Source: CBDCUW01 sp965222745 (GTDB lineage Bacteria; Planctomycetota; Planctomycetia; Pirellulales; Pirellulaceae). From it: a stretch of 64,000 nucleotides of DNA. Of the stretch, positions 1-9,741 are shown in pieces. The stretch covers positions 186,001 through 250,000 of the forward strand of contig CBDCUW010000005.1 in the NCBI GenBank assembly GCA_965222745.1, given 5' to 3'. Under the pieces are notes generated by a model. That model did not search any database and was not told where the DNA came from. It was given only the letters and a program-made list of their open reading frames with translations. The translations under genes were made by a program, and so were the position numbers. The stretch's first letter is position 1, and every line of letters begins with the position of its first letter.

Positions 1-1523
1 CGCTTCAATTCCTCCACCACCACGCGAGCGACCTGATCGTCACGGGGAGTCGTGGAAACGAACTTGACGCCGAATCTCTGAAAAATGATGCTCTCGACCG
101 AATCGTCGTGGTTGAGCATTTTCATGTTCCAATCCGCATCTTCCAGGCGAAGGGCGAACTGCGAAGCGGTCGAGCGGCTGGAAAAAATTTGCAGATGTGG
201 CAACACGTTTGGAATCGGCTTGAGTGGTGATTTGCCTTTCCCTGGCAACCGCGAACCGATCTCACGTGCCCAATCCGCCGCAACTTGATCGGCCCAAGCC
301 CCACTGCGATGCGAACGACCGGCCAAACCTGCTTTGACCGCGGCGCGCAGATCGTCGGCCAATCTCCGAAACCAGATCTTGAATCCCCCTTCCTTGTCCA
401 ACAGATCGGATGCTCCGGCCAGATGATCGCGCAGTAGCGCCGGGTCGACCAGCAAATCAACGACATCCTGAAACCCCGAATCGGGATGAGATGGATCCTC
501 TGGAAATCGATCTTTCAAATGCTGGATGAAATGGTTCGGAAAGGGTTCGAACAAAACCGACGGCAACTGATCCAAACGAGGAACTCGTGTAGGAATCGGC
601 GGCGTGTTGAATAGCTGCGCAAGAGTTTGAAGTGATTCATCTACCTGTTTGGTCAGTGGCAGGCTTGGCCGATAGCTAAGAATCGGAATTTGCCCTTTGT
701 CCATGATGCTAGGCATCGTTGTCGAACTGGCCGGACCGATCATCCGCAATTGAATTCGGCTCAAGATGTCGCTTCCCGCCGAATCCTTTTCGTTGCCTTG
801 ATTCTCCACAACATTTTCGACTCGGTGATCACCGACCAGGTGCCCCAGCAAATCGTTCAGCATCACCAGCGTATGACGATCAAAGGCGCCTTCGTCCAGC
901 CACATCAGCAGGACCCACTCGGGATCGATGTTCGACGCCGATTCGGATGTCGCTGGCTTCAGCGATTTTTTTCGGAACCATTCGAAGGGAATGGGAATGG
1001 AAAGATGATAGGGAACGTTCGAGCCAACGATGATTCGGCGGCTAGGACTTTGCCATTTCGTTTCGAAGTACCCGATTCGTTCACCCGATTGGGCCGCGTA
1101 ACCTCGTACCGCCAGCGCGGCAATGGTCGCCTGGCGCATCCGGCGTCTACTTTCACCGTCTTCGGCAAAACCGCTACCCGGCACCATCACCGGCAAGATC
1201 ACCAGCTGCTCGATCGGCTGCGGAGTCGTGTGAGCCCGAAACTGTATCTCGCGCGCGACGCTCAACAATTCATGTCGTTCTGCCAGCAGATCTTGCTCGT
1301 CGTCGGCGCTAGCGCGAGCCAGAAACACCGGTTCAAACGGGTCCTGCCAAAGACGAGCGGGCACGTCCTCGTTGTCAAACGAATCCTGCACAAACGTCTG
1401 GCGTTCCTGAGGACGATTGCTTTGCAGCGGCTGATCCACCCAGATCAGCCCAATCGCCAAAGCCGCCATCAGCAACAAGCCCGAAAACGGCAAAAAGAAG
1501 TTGTCTCGTTGGTTGGATTCCAT
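1..1523 (-). CDS. Membrane-anchored protein of unknown function, truncated by the window edge
   Basis: The reading frame is open from an ATG at 1523 to the left edge, giving 507 complete codons with no stop, so the C-terminus is missing. A hydrophobic segment lies at about residues 9-29 (core LLLMAALAIGLIWV), suggesting an N-terminal membrane anchor. Later landmarks are VILPVMVPG, GYFETKW, PYHLSIPIPFEWF, VLLMWLDEGAF and RIQLRMIGPASSTTM, but I do not recognise a family or catalytic motif. In the same frame the sequence stays open upstream to a TAG near 1620, so a GTG start is possible, but ATG 1523 puts the hydrophobic segment at the N-terminus. No function is proposed. Confidence 0.7.
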   Translation of the reverse strand, partial: MESNQRDNFFLPFSGLLLMAALAIGLIWVDQPLQSNRPQERQTFVQDSFDNEDVPARLWQDPFEPVFLARASADDEQDLLAERHELLSVAREIQFRAHTTPQPIEQLVILPVMVPGSGFAEDGESRRRMRQATIAALAVRGYAAQSGERIGYFETKWQSPSRRIIVGSNVPYHLSIPIPFEWFRKKSLKPATSESASNIDPEWVLLMWLDEGAFDRHTLVMLNDLLGHLVGDHRVENVVENQGNEKDSAGSDILSRIQLRMIGPASSTTMPSIMDKGQIPILSYRPSLPLTKQVDESLQTLAQLFNTPPIPTRVPRLDQLPSVLFEPFPNHFIQHLKDRFPEDPSHPDSGFQDVVDLLVDPALLRDHLAGASDLLDKEGGFKIWFRRLADDLRAAVKAGLAGRSHRSGAWADQVAADWAREIGSRLPGKGKSPLKPIPNVLPHLQIFSSRSTASQFALRLEDADWNMKMLNHDDSVESIIFQRFGVKFVSTTPRDDQVARVVVEELK

Positions 1524-2001
1524 GGCTGTGCCCAGGCCAAACGGTTCGATGCAAAGGAAGTGTGTGTCGCGCTGATCGGCACCCAAGATGTTCTGTTGCT
1601 CCACAGCAACAACATCTGACTATCACCACATCCTGCCGGCGAATCAAGCAAAACATCGTTCCGAAAGCTCAACGACCGCCCCAATACTGAATAAAGATTC
1701 ATCACTTCGGCAAAAAACCGACAACGCAAACCCCGCGCATCTGGAAAACGAACGCCTGCTTGAACTTGTCGTCCGCCACCGTTTTTCACCACGAAGGGCG
1801 CGAAGAGCACGAAGGATAGAAGAGGAACAAAAAAGAGAATGACAGCGAACATTCTACTTCTAGCTACTTCTAGTCCATTCCCCTTTTGTTTTTCGTGTTG
1901 CGTGCACAGATTCCTTAGCCACGCGAAAAGTCGCGAAGAGATTTCTGTGTCTTTTTGCGCTTTTTGTGGCTATCTCATCAGGCTGCGTTGGCCCGCTAGG
2001 T
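1524..2001. repeat. Gene-free stretch with degenerate 9-bp-period repeats
   Basis: No convincing gene lies in these 478 bases. Positions 1782-1820 hold CACGAAGGG-CGCGAAGAG-CACGAAGGA, three consecutive 9-bp units of the form CnCGAAnnn. A degraded, partly complementary segment lies at about 1880-1975 (CGCGAAAAG, TCGCGAAGAG and a T-rich TTTTTGCGCTTTTTGTGG). The same 9-bp rhythm recurs at 12884-13000. It separates the left-edge gene from the 3' end of the sulfatase. Confidence 0.55.
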
Positions 2002-3966
2002 CTAACGCGCCGGGTTGACTCGGTTGAGGAAGCCGGTGGTGGTGAAGCGGATGAACCAGGCTGGATCCGACGGATCGTCTTCAAAGCGGCGAAACAGCTC
2101 GGCCATTTCTCCATGGATCGCAGCCGCGTCAGCGCCCATCAACTCCACGGCCCGCGCGGCGTGCAAGAGGACGGTTGTGTCGTCCCCCTGAATCAAATCA
2201 GCAAGTATTGGCAAAGCGAGCTCCGCCTGTCCGTGACGCGCCAGCGCACTGGCCGCTTCGATACGTATTGCGGAGGATGGATCTTGGAGCGCTTGCTCTA
2301 AACGGTCCGCACACGATGGATTCCATTTCGTTGCGGCGCTCAGTCCCACTGCGTTCCAATAGCGAACCGCAGGGTTTTTGCTATCCAATCCGCGCCTGAA
2401 TTCTTCCAGTTCGTTGCTTCCCACTCGCGAAGCGGCGTCAAAGATCGCCTCCAATTCATAATCTTCCGTCTTGGCCCATTGCATCGGGATCTTTTCAGCC
2501 GCAATCTTCCACTGCTCGATTTCGGGCAAAAAACCAAGGTCGCGGGAGTCGAAAACATATTGGCGATGTTGTTGTCGCATCCTCGCCAATACCTGTTGAT
2601 GTTGCGGTGAATCGGCCAGGTTGTTCAGGTTCGCCGGATCGGTGCGGCAATCATAAAGCTCTTCTACCGGTCGCGTCGGTCCGGCGAAGTGATACTGCGG
2701 CGGCGTCATCGATTGCGGATCGGCCAAACGATAAAACTCATGGCTCATTTCTCCCTGGTCGACCCACGCGCTCGGTTGGTTGTAGCCAAGGTGCGGCATG
2801 TAGTTGCGAATGTAAAGAAAACGATGGTCTCGCACACTGCGGGCCATGTCGACGACTTCGTCAACTCGATCACGATGCCCGTAAACATATTGTCGCGGCT
2901 CGGCCGACTGCGGTCCTAAAAATGGACGACCTGTCATCGATGGAGGTCGTGAACCGAGCCCGGCCAAACTCAATACCGTCGGTCCAAAATCCTCAAAGCA
3001 AACCAATCGATCAGTCGTTGTTCCCGCCGGGGCCAAGTGCTTGTACTTTTCAGGAAAGCGAATCAGCAACGGAACGTGCATTCCGGAATCGAGCAACGCG
3101 CGTTTATGCCGCGGCATCCCGGAGCCGTGATCGGAATAGAAGAAGACGATCGTATCGTCGGCAAGCCCATCCTGATCCAATTCAGCCAGGATGCGTCCCA
3201 CCTGGGCGTCCATCACCGTCACACAATCGTAGTACCGCGCCAACGTCTTTCGAATCAGCGGCGTGTCTGGGTAGTAAGGCGGAAGTGGTACCTTCGACGG
3301 ATCGTGAATCTCATCGGCCGACAAGCGACTCTGCACGTCGGTCTTGAACTGCTCGTAGCTCCACACCATCGATCGCGATTGATGCGAAGTCATCAGGTTG
3401 AAAACCGCGAAAAAGGGAGCCCCCTCTTTTCGCCGCCGCCAATGAGCCGTTTCGCTGCTGTCATCCCACGAAGCGGCAATGATTTCGTCTGCCAAGCCGG
3501 AGTTGTAATCGGTTTTGACGTTGTTGGTCGCGTAGTAACCCGCCTTGCGAAGCAGCGCGGCAAACCCCAACATTCGGGGCGGAATTGGAAACTGCGACCG
3601 CATGTGGTGCGTCCCTTGCGCGGAAGCTGGACATCCGTTGATCAAACAGCTCCGCGATGGCGAGCAGACCGGAGCGGTGGCAAAGGCATGAGTGTACCGG
3701 ACGCTTTCGGCCGCCAATGCATCGATATGGGGAGTCGTCGCAAAGGTGTCACCGTAGCAGCCCAACGTCGGACTCATGTCCTCCGCCGTGATCCAGAGAA
3801 TATTGGGGCGGTCGCCCGAAGTCCCAAGGCCGGAATCCTGCCGCTGAGCAGCGTTGGCGGTGACAACACCAACGACAATCCAGAAAGTCGATAGAAGAAG
3901 GATCCGCCGATCAACCGGTGGAGATGTTGCCCGATGAACCTTTGGGGTATTGTATGAATCCGTCAT
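2002..3966 (-). CDS. Secreted formylglycine-dependent sulfatase with C-terminal HEAT-like repeats
   Basis: Type I sulfatase, expected to hydrolyse sulfate esters, probably of polysaccharides, outside the cytoplasm. With the ATG at 3966 the protein has 654 residues. A hydrophobic export segment lies at about 21-38. The metal-binding start RPNILWITAED is at about 53-63. The modification motif C-S-P-S-R begins at Cys101, the residue converted to formylglycine in this family. After the catalytic domain, roughly the last 130 residues look like HEAT/PBS-type helical repeats (AVGLSAATKWNP, ALARHGQAELALPIL), an addition seen in planctomycete sulfatases. An in-frame ATG at 4020 would add 18 residues; 3966 places the signal better. 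It is divergent from the RND adaptor, with about 167 bp between the starts. The substrate cannot be told from sequence. Confidence 0.9.
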   Translation of the reverse strand: MTDSYNTPKVHRATSPPVDRRILLLSTFWIVVGVVTANAAQRQDSGLGTSGDRPNILWITAEDMSPTLGCYGDTFATTPHIDALAAESVRYTHAFATAPVCSPSRSCLINGCPASAQGTHHMRSQFPIPPRMLGFAALLRKAGYYATNNVKTDYNSGLADEIIAASWDDSSETAHWRRRKEGAPFFAVFNLMTSHQSRSMVWSYEQFKTDVQSRLSADEIHDPSKVPLPPYYPDTPLIRKTLARYYDCVTVMDAQVGRILAELDQDGLADDTIVFFYSDHGSGMPRHKRALLDSGMHVPLLIRFPEKYKHLAPAGTTTDRLVCFEDFGPTVLSLAGLGSRPPSMTGRPFLGPQSAEPRQYVYGHRDRVDEVVDMARSVRDHRFLYIRNYMPHLGYNQPSAWVDQGEMSHEFYRLADPQSMTPPQYHFAGPTRPVEELYDCRTDPANLNNLADSPQHQQVLARMRQQHRQYVFDSRDLGFLPEIEQWKIAAEKIPMQWAKTEDYELEAIFDAASRVGSNELEEFRRGLDSKNPAVRYWNAVGLSAATKWNPSCADRLEQALQDPSSAIRIEAASALARHGQAELALPILADLIQGDDTTVLLHAARAVELMGADAAAIHGEMAELFRRFEDDPSDPAWFIRFTTTGFLNRVNPAR

Positions 3967-4133
3967 CGGTCGATCGATCGGAACGATTCGGCTTTGTAAT
4001 GTTTTGATGCTTCGATGCATGAGTAGCGAGTCCGGTGGAGTTGGGATCGTTATTCTTTTCCGTATCGATTGGCAAGGGAGCCTTGTCGCGTCTCTATCGT
4101 TTCATTGTGATATTCCTACCCATCGAGTCAGGC

Positions 4134-5591
4134 ATGCGAGCGACCGCAATTGTAGTTCCCATTTTGGGCGTCGTCCTTGGTGGCTGCCAGCCAACGCAGA
4201 ACAAGTATGAGCCACCGCCGCCGCCGAAAGTGACGGCCGCAAAGCCACTGCAGCAGACAGTGACACTTTTTCTAGAAAAGACGGGGCAGACCGAAGCGGT
4301 AGAAAACGCCGAGGTCCGCTGCCGGGTACGCGGTTTCATCGAGGACATCAAGTTTCAGCCCGGACAAACCGTGGAAGCGGGCAAAACGCTGTACGTGATC
4401 GAAAAGGATCTTTATCGCGCCGAAAAGGATTCGGCTGAAGCCGCGGTTTTGGCCGCCAAAGCAGCAGTCGCCGTTGCCGAGGGTACGGTCGAGGTGCAGC
4501 AGGCCGAGGTCAAACGGGCTGATCAGGAACTCAAACGCCAGGAATCGCTCAAAGCACAAAACGCCACTTCAATCGCCGAATATGACACCGCGGTCGCGGC
4601 CAAAAATTCGGCCGATGCAAACCTGGTATCCGCCGAAGCTTCGGTGGAGGCCGCCACAGCCGATGTGGCGCAGGCCGAGGCAAAGTTGGATCAAGCTGAA
4701 TTGGATTTTGGCTATACCGACGTCCTGGCGCCGATTTCGGGACGTATTTCCAAAACCGATACCAAACTCGGCAATCTGGTCCAAAACGGCGACAGCCTGG
4801 CGTCCATTGTCAACGTCGACCAGATTTTTGTGAATTTCACCGTCAGCGATCGTGAAGTCCTGCGGATGCAAAAGGTCCGATTGAAGAAGGAGCCCAAACG
4901 CGGAGACGAAATCGAACCGGAGGATTGGTACAAGATTCCGCTTTTTGTCCGCCGAGAAACGGACGAATCGTTTCCGTTTGTCGGTCACCTGGAGTATTTC
5001 GATACCGAGGGTGTGGATGCCGAAACCGGTACGCTGGCGATGCGAGGAGTTTTTGAAAACCCCGAAGAACTTATCTTTCCGGGATTGTTTGTTCACATCC
5101 GCATCCCGATTGCCCAAAGCGAAGGAGCATTGCTGGTTCCCGAAAAGGCAGTGGGCCGCAACGATTTGGGCGTCTTTGTTTTGGTGGTCGATGACCAGCA
5201 AAAGGTGCAGCAAAAATTGATCACCACCGGCCAGCAACTGGATGGCTGGGTGGTGGTCGAGAAAGGGATCACGGCCGATGACATGGTCATCATCGATGGC
5301 CTGCAACGGGCCCGGCCTGGTACGGAGGTCACGCCCATCGAAACAGAGTTAAACGCCGACGATTCGCCATTCATTCAGTTCGAGATGCCGGAGATTTCTC
5401 CAACCGCTCCCAAAGATTCACAGGACGGCGACCAACCGGAACCGCAAAAGACGGAGGAGCCAGCCGAAGAACCGGAGCCGAAAACGACCGACGAGGACCA
5501 GCCGTCGTCCGACCAAGACGATGCTGCTGGTCAAGGTGATGCTGACGATCAAGACGATGCCGATAACAGCCGAGAAGCGGACGAGAACTGA
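4134..5591 (+). CDS. RND efflux periplasmic adaptor lipoprotein (MFP/HlyD family)
   Basis: Membrane fusion protein that would link the inner-membrane RND pump encoded next to an outer-membrane exit duct. The ATG at 4134 gives 485 residues starting with a lipoprotein signal (MRATAIVVPILGVVLGGC, lipid-accepting Cys18). A biotinyl/lipoyl-like half (GFIEDIKFQPGQTVEAGKTL), an Ala/Glu-rich alpha-helical hairpin at about 95-180 and the second lipoyl half with YTDVLAPISGRI follow, then beta-barrel and membrane-proximal domains. The last 70 or so residues are an unusual Asp/Glu/Pro/Gln tail that is probably disordered. An ATG at 4035 would add 33 residues before the signal and is less likely. The stop overlaps the pump's start by one base (TGATG), so translation is probably coupled. 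No TolC-type gene is in the window. Confidence 0.92.
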   Translation: MRATAIVVPILGVVLGGCQPTQNKYEPPPPPKVTAAKPLQQTVTLFLEKTGQTEAVENAEVRCRVRGFIEDIKFQPGQTVEAGKTLYVIEKDLYRAEKDSAEAAVLAAKAAVAVAEGTVEVQQAEVKRADQELKRQESLKAQNATSIAEYDTAVAAKNSADANLVSAEASVEAATADVAQAEAKLDQAELDFGYTDVLAPISGRISKTDTKLGNLVQNGDSLASIVNVDQIFVNFTVSDREVLRMQKVRLKKEPKRGDEIEPEDWYKIPLFVRRETDESFPFVGHLEYFDTEGVDAETGTLAMRGVFENPEELIFPGLFVHIRIPIAQSEGALLVPEKAVGRNDLGVFVLVVDDQQKVQQKLITTGQQLDGWVVVEKGITADDMVIIDGLQRARPGTEVTPIETELNADDSPFIQFEMPEISPTAPKDSQDGDQPEPQKTEEPAEEPEPKTTDEDQPSSDQDDAAGQGDADDQDDADNSREADEN

Positions 5592-8500
5592 TGTCAAAGT
5601 TTTTCATCTATCGTCCGATTTTTGCGACCGTTATCTCGATCGTCATCGTGATCGCCGGCTTGGTCTCCTTTGGAGCGTTGCCGGTTGCGAAGTTCCCGCA
5701 GATTTCTCCTCCGACGGTACAGGTCACCGCCGTTTATCCCGGTGCGGACGCCCGTACCATCGCCGAAACCGTTGCCACGCCGATCGAACAGGAGGTCAAT
5801 GGCGTGGAAGGCATGTTGTACATGTCGTCGACCTGCGCCAGCGATGGTTCCTACAACCTAACGGTGACATTCGATCTCGGTACCGACATGGACATGGCCA
5901 CGGTGTTGGTGCAAAACCGAGTCGCCGTTGCCGAACCAAAATTGCCCAGCGAGGTGCGTGCCCAAGGGATCACGACCAAGAAGCGGTCGACTCAGATCTT
6001 GCAGTTCATCGCACTGGTCTCGCCCGACGGAAAGTACGATGCGCTTTACCTGAGCAACTACTCGTTGAAAATCAAAGACGAACTCAGCCGCCTGGAAGGT
6101 GTCGGCGAGGTGATGGTTTTCGGCGCAGGCGATTACAGCATGCGGGTCTGGCTGGACCCCCAAAAGCTGAAACAACGCAGCTTGACGACCGAAGACGTGT
6201 TGGCCGCGATCGGCGAACAAAACGTCCAGGTCGCCGCGGGGCAGGTCGGGGCGGCCCCCGCACCGCCGGGAACTCCCTTTCAGCTCTCGGTCAACACCCA
6301 GGGACGATTGGTCGAAAAGGAAGAGTTCGAAAACATTATCATTCGAGCCGAAACGGGCGGCCGAGTGCTACGGGTCAAAGATGTGGCCACCGTCCAGCTG
6401 GGCGCCAAAGACTACACGTTCGATTCCAAGTTCAACGCCCAAGCCTCTTCGTCGATCGGCATCTATCAGCTTCCCGGCGCCAACGCGCTGAACACCGCTT
6501 CGTTGATTCGAGAGCGGATGAAGGAACTGAAAGCGGCCAGCAATTGGCCGGAAGGACTGGAGTACGATATCGCCTTTGACACCACGCTCTTTGTCGAAGC
6601 GTCGATTTCCGAAGTCTACGAGACGCTGTTTGTCGCCGCCGCGCTGGTGATCATCGTGATCTTCATCTTTCTGCAAGATTGGCGAGCGACGGTGGTTCCG
6701 GTGGTTGCCATTCCCGTGTCGTTGATCGGCACGTTTGCGATCATGAACGGCCTTGGTTTTTCCATCAATATGCTGTCGCTGTTCGGTGTCGTGTTGGCCA
6801 TCGGGATTGTGGTCGATGACGCGATCGTGGTGGTCGAAAACACGACTCGCCATCTGGCCGACGGACTGCAACCGAAAGACGCGGCGGTCAAAGCGATGTC
6901 CGAAATCACCGGACCGGTGGTCGCCACCACGCTGGTGCTGCTGGCCGTCTTCGTTCCCAGCGCCTTCATGGCGGGAATCACAGGTCAACTCTTTCGGCAG
7001 TTCGCGCTGACGATTTCCGCGGCGGTGATGATCAGTACCGTCAACGCGTTGACACTGAGTCCAGCGCTGTGCGGCTTGATCTTGCGACCACCCAAGGAGT
7101 CCAGTTTCGTTGGCTTTCGCGCCTTCAACTGGCTGTTCGATCGGGCAACGGGCGGGTATGGATTTGTGATCGGTCGGTTTGTCCGAATCACCAGTGTGAT
7201 TTTGCTGATCTATGTCGGCCTGGTGGGATTGACCGGGGTCTCCTTCAACTCCTTGCCAACCGGCTTTGTGCCGTCGGAAGACCAGGGTTACCTGTTTGTC
7301 AACGTGCAGTTGCCCGATGCCGCTTCCAGCGCTCGCACTCAGAACGTGATGGACGAGTTGGACCAGATTTATGCCGACATTCCTGGTGTCGACGGCGTGC
7401 TGTCGATTTCGGGTTATTCGCTACTTGGCGGACACGCCGGGTCCAACATCGGTTTTTCGGTCATCATTCTGAAACCTTGGGAACAACGTCAGACTCCCGA
7501 AACGCAGATTTCTTCCATCGTCGGTTTTTTGCAACAACGCTTCAGCCACATTCAAAGCGCGATCGTCTTTCCGTTCACTCCGCCGCCGATTGACGGACTG
7601 GGCAGTGCCGGCGGTTTTCAGATGGAAGTTCAAGATCGCGGCGGTGTTGGTTACGCGGAATTGCAAGCCACCGCTGAAGACCTGGTGGGCGCCGGCGGCG
7701 GGCAGAGCGGCCTGGCCGCGCTGAACACCACGTTTCGGGCGAACGTTCCGCAGCTGTTTGCCGACGTCGACCGCACCAAAGCAAAGTCGATGAGCGTTCC
7801 GCTCGGTTCCGTTTTTGGCACTCTGCAGGCTTACCTGGGTTCTGCTTACGTGAACGACTTCACTTACAACAATCGCTCTTACCAGGTAAGAGTGCAAGCC
7901 GATTCTCAGTTCCGCAGTTCTGCCGACGATATCATCGACTTGGATGTCAGGGACACCGCCGGTGCGATGATTCCGCTGGGGGCGATCGTCGATGTTAGCG
8001 AAAGCTTTGGGCCCAGCGTTGTGAAACGTTACAACTTGTACCCCAGCGCTTCGATCAACGGTTCCGCCGCGCCCGGCTTCAGTTCCGGTGAAGCATTGGA
8101 GCTGATGGAGCAGATGGCCCAATCGCGAATGTCGCCGGCGTTCGGATACGAATGGACCGGCATGTCGTACCAGGAAAAGTTGGCTGCCGGCGGACAGGCG
8201 ACGGTATTTGTGCTGGCGGTCGTGTTTGTATTCTTGGTGCTGGCGGCCCAGTATGAAAGTTGGACCAGTCCCGCGGCAGTCATCGCAGTCGTGCCACTTG
8301 CGGCTCTGGGTGTAGTGCTGGCGCTGTTGATGAGGGGAGCGGAAAACAACACCTACACTCAAATCGGTATCGTGTTGCTGGTGGCACTGGCCAGCAAGAA
8401 CGCCATCTTGATTGTCGAATTCGCCAGTGAGAAGCGACGCGAAGGGCTCGATATCCTGCAGTCCGCCGTGGAAGCGGCCAGGCTCCGCTTTCGAGCGATC

Positions 8501-8698
8501 TTGATGACCGCGTTTTCGTCGATCCTGGGTTTCCTGCCCTTGCTGATTGCCTCGGGCGCCGGTGCAGCCAGCCGCCAGGCGGTCGGCAACGCCGTGGTCG
8601 GCGGGATGGTCGCGGCAACCTTCTTTTCGCTACTGTTCGTGCCAACCTTCTTTGTCGTTTTTCAGCGGCTGGCTGAAGTCGGCAAAAAGACGCAGTAG
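5591..8698 (+). CDS. RND multidrug efflux pump, HAE1/AcrB family
   Basis: Inner-membrane proton/drug antiporter of 1035 residues, the usual length of AcrB/MexB-type pumps. The start MSKFFIYRPIFATVISI is typical, followed by a large periplasmic porter domain, a second one in the C-terminal half and twelve expected membrane helices. The proton-relay residues are present: paired aspartates 409-410 in GIVVDDAIVVVEN and Lys936 in LASKNAILIVEFA. Together with the upstream adaptor it forms a two-gene operon. It converges with the WD40 gene, with only seven bases between their stops. Substrate class is inferred as hydrophobic or amphiphilic compounds; a specific ligand cannot be assigned. Confidence 0.95.
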   Translation: MSKFFIYRPIFATVISIVIVIAGLVSFGALPVAKFPQISPPTVQVTAVYPGADARTIAETVATPIEQEVNGVEGMLYMSSTCASDGSYNLTVTFDLGTDMDMATVLVQNRVAVAEPKLPSEVRAQGITTKKRSTQILQFIALVSPDGKYDALYLSNYSLKIKDELSRLEGVGEVMVFGAGDYSMRVWLDPQKLKQRSLTTEDVLAAIGEQNVQVAAGQVGAAPAPPGTPFQLSVNTQGRLVEKEEFENIIIRAETGGRVLRVKDVATVQLGAKDYTFDSKFNAQASSSIGIYQLPGANALNTASLIRERMKELKAASNWPEGLEYDIAFDTTLFVEASISEVYETLFVAAALVIIVIFIFLQDWRATVVPVVAIPVSLIGTFAIMNGLGFSINMLSLFGVVLAIGIVVDDAIVVVENTTRHLADGLQPKDAAVKAMSEITGPVVATTLVLLAVFVPSAFMAGITGQLFRQFALTISAAVMISTVNALTLSPALCGLILRPPKESSFVGFRAFNWLFDRATGGYGFVIGRFVRITSVILLIYVGLVGLTGVSFNSLPTGFVPSEDQGYLFVNVQLPDAASSARTQNVMDELDQIYADIPGVDGVLSISGYSLLGGHAGSNIGFSVIILKPWEQRQTPETQISSIVGFLQQRFSHIQSAIVFPFTPPPIDGLGSAGGFQMEVQDRGGVGYAELQATAEDLVGAGGGQSGLAALNTTFRANVPQLFADVDRTKAKSMSVPLGSVFGTLQAYLGSAYVNDFTYNNRSYQVRVQADSQFRSSADDIIDLDVRDTAGAMIPLGAIVDVSESFGPSVVKRYNLYPSASINGSAAPGFSSGEALELMEQMAQSRMSPAFGYEWTGMSYQEKLAAGGQATVFVLAVVFVFLVLAAQYESWTSPAAVIAVVPLAALGVVLALLMRGAENNTYTQIGIVLLVALASKNAILIVEFASEKRREGLDILQSAVEAARLRFRAILMTAFSSILGFLPLLIASGAGAASRQAVGNAVVGGMVAATFFSLLFVPTFFVVFQRLAEVGKKTQ

Positions 8699-8705
8699 TC
8701 GCTTC

Positions 8706-9719
8706 TCAGCCTTCGTTCATTGTCCAGCGCGACACCCGGTGGTGGGCAGCGACAAAGATGTTCTGAAAGTTTTTGTCGTAGCAAATCGCATGGATGTGCT
8801 CTTTGTCTTCGCTTTGATGCTGCAACTTTCCGGTGGCCGTTTCATAGATCGTCATAAATCCTTTGTTGTCGCCGCCGCAGGTCAGGATCCATTGATCATC
8901 GGGCGCAAAAACGATCTGTTCGATCAACCCTTTCTTCTTTTCGTCTTCCAGTTCGTGCAGACGATCGCCGCTGGCAACGTCAAAAATCTCCAGGCGAGCG
9001 GGACCACCCAGGTGATCGATGTTGCCGATCGTTCCGATCCCGCCGACGGCCAGCTTGCTGCCGTCGTTCGAAAAAGCGAGGCTGCGAATTCCGCCGATCG
9101 AATGCCGGCGCTGTTTGGGATCCCAGGTGTACATCACCGGCGTTTCCAGCTCGCCCACTTTCTGGAAAGTCGTCGTGTCCCAGATCGCCACGTGACCGAT
9201 TCGATCGCCCGTTGCCAGGCGGGAGCCGTCAGCCGAAACAGCGACGGCATACAACATCGACGGATAATGATGCGGCGTCTGTGGCGCGTGGTCACTGAAA
9301 TCGGCGATGCGGTTTCCTGTCTCCAAATCCCACACGCGAATTCGCATGTCGTCCGCAACCGAAAACAGACGGCTTGAATCGGGTGTGATACAAAGCTTGC
9401 GGATCCACTTGTCGTGACCGATCACCGATCGAAGCTGCTGCCGTGAGGAGAGATCCCACCAAATCAATCGGCGGTCGTAGCCGCAAGTCACCAACGTGTT
9501 TTCGGCACGCACCATCGCGGTGACGTAACTGGTATGTCCCTCGCCCTGCAAAGGCGTGCGTGATTCATGCGGTTTTTCGGCGGTCAGATCCATCTCGTAA
9601 ACGTTCGCATCGGACGAACCAAGCCAGACACGGCTGGCATCGTCCGACGCCGCGATGCTCAGCAGGATATCGGGCAGCGACCACTCGGCGGTACGTTTCA
9701 AGTGACTTGGCTGAATCAT
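8706..9719 (-). CDS. WD40-repeat protein
   Basis: Protein of 337 residues made of repeated WD40 beta-propeller blades: GHTSYVTAMVRAENTLVTCG-YDRRLIWWDL, GHDKWIRKLCITPDSSRLFS, AVAVSADGSRLATGDRIGHV, SLAFSNDGSKLAVGG and IVFAPDDQWILTCGGDNKG. Six or seven blades fit. No signal peptide is visible. It is the last gene of a minus-strand cluster, 22 bases after the DUF1501 gene. WD40 genes often sit with DUF1501/DUF1549 modules in planctomycetes, so a scaffolding role with them is plausible but inferred. The ATG at 9719 was chosen over an in-frame TTG at 9737. Confidence 0.88.
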   Translation of the reverse strand: MIQPSHLKRTAEWSLPDILLSIAASDDASRVWLGSSDANVYEMDLTAEKPHESRTPLQGEGHTSYVTAMVRAENTLVTCGYDRRLIWWDLSSRQQLRSVIGHDKWIRKLCITPDSSRLFSVADDMRIRVWDLETGNRIADFSDHAPQTPHHYPSMLYAVAVSADGSRLATGDRIGHVAIWDTTTFQKVGELETPVMYTWDPKQRRHSIGGIRSLAFSNDGSKLAVGGIGTIGNIDHLGGPARLEIFDVASGDRLHELEDEKKKGLIEQIVFAPDDQWILTCGGDNKGFMTIYETATGKLQHQSEDKEHIHAICYDKNFQNIFVAAHHRVSRWTMNEG

Positions 9720-9741
9720 TATTTTTCTAGGGCACAACTTT

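Noticed and set aside
959..973. Apparent frameshift at a run of seven T in the left-edge gene
   Set aside because: A first reading gave a stop after the homopolymer. Re-reading base by base showed I had duplicated bases upstream; the correct frame passes through the run without interruption.
690..1619. Long plus-strand open frame of 309 codons
   Set aside because: It is the antisense shadow of the minus-strand gene, which has a plausible hydrophobic N-terminus and runs through the whole segment.
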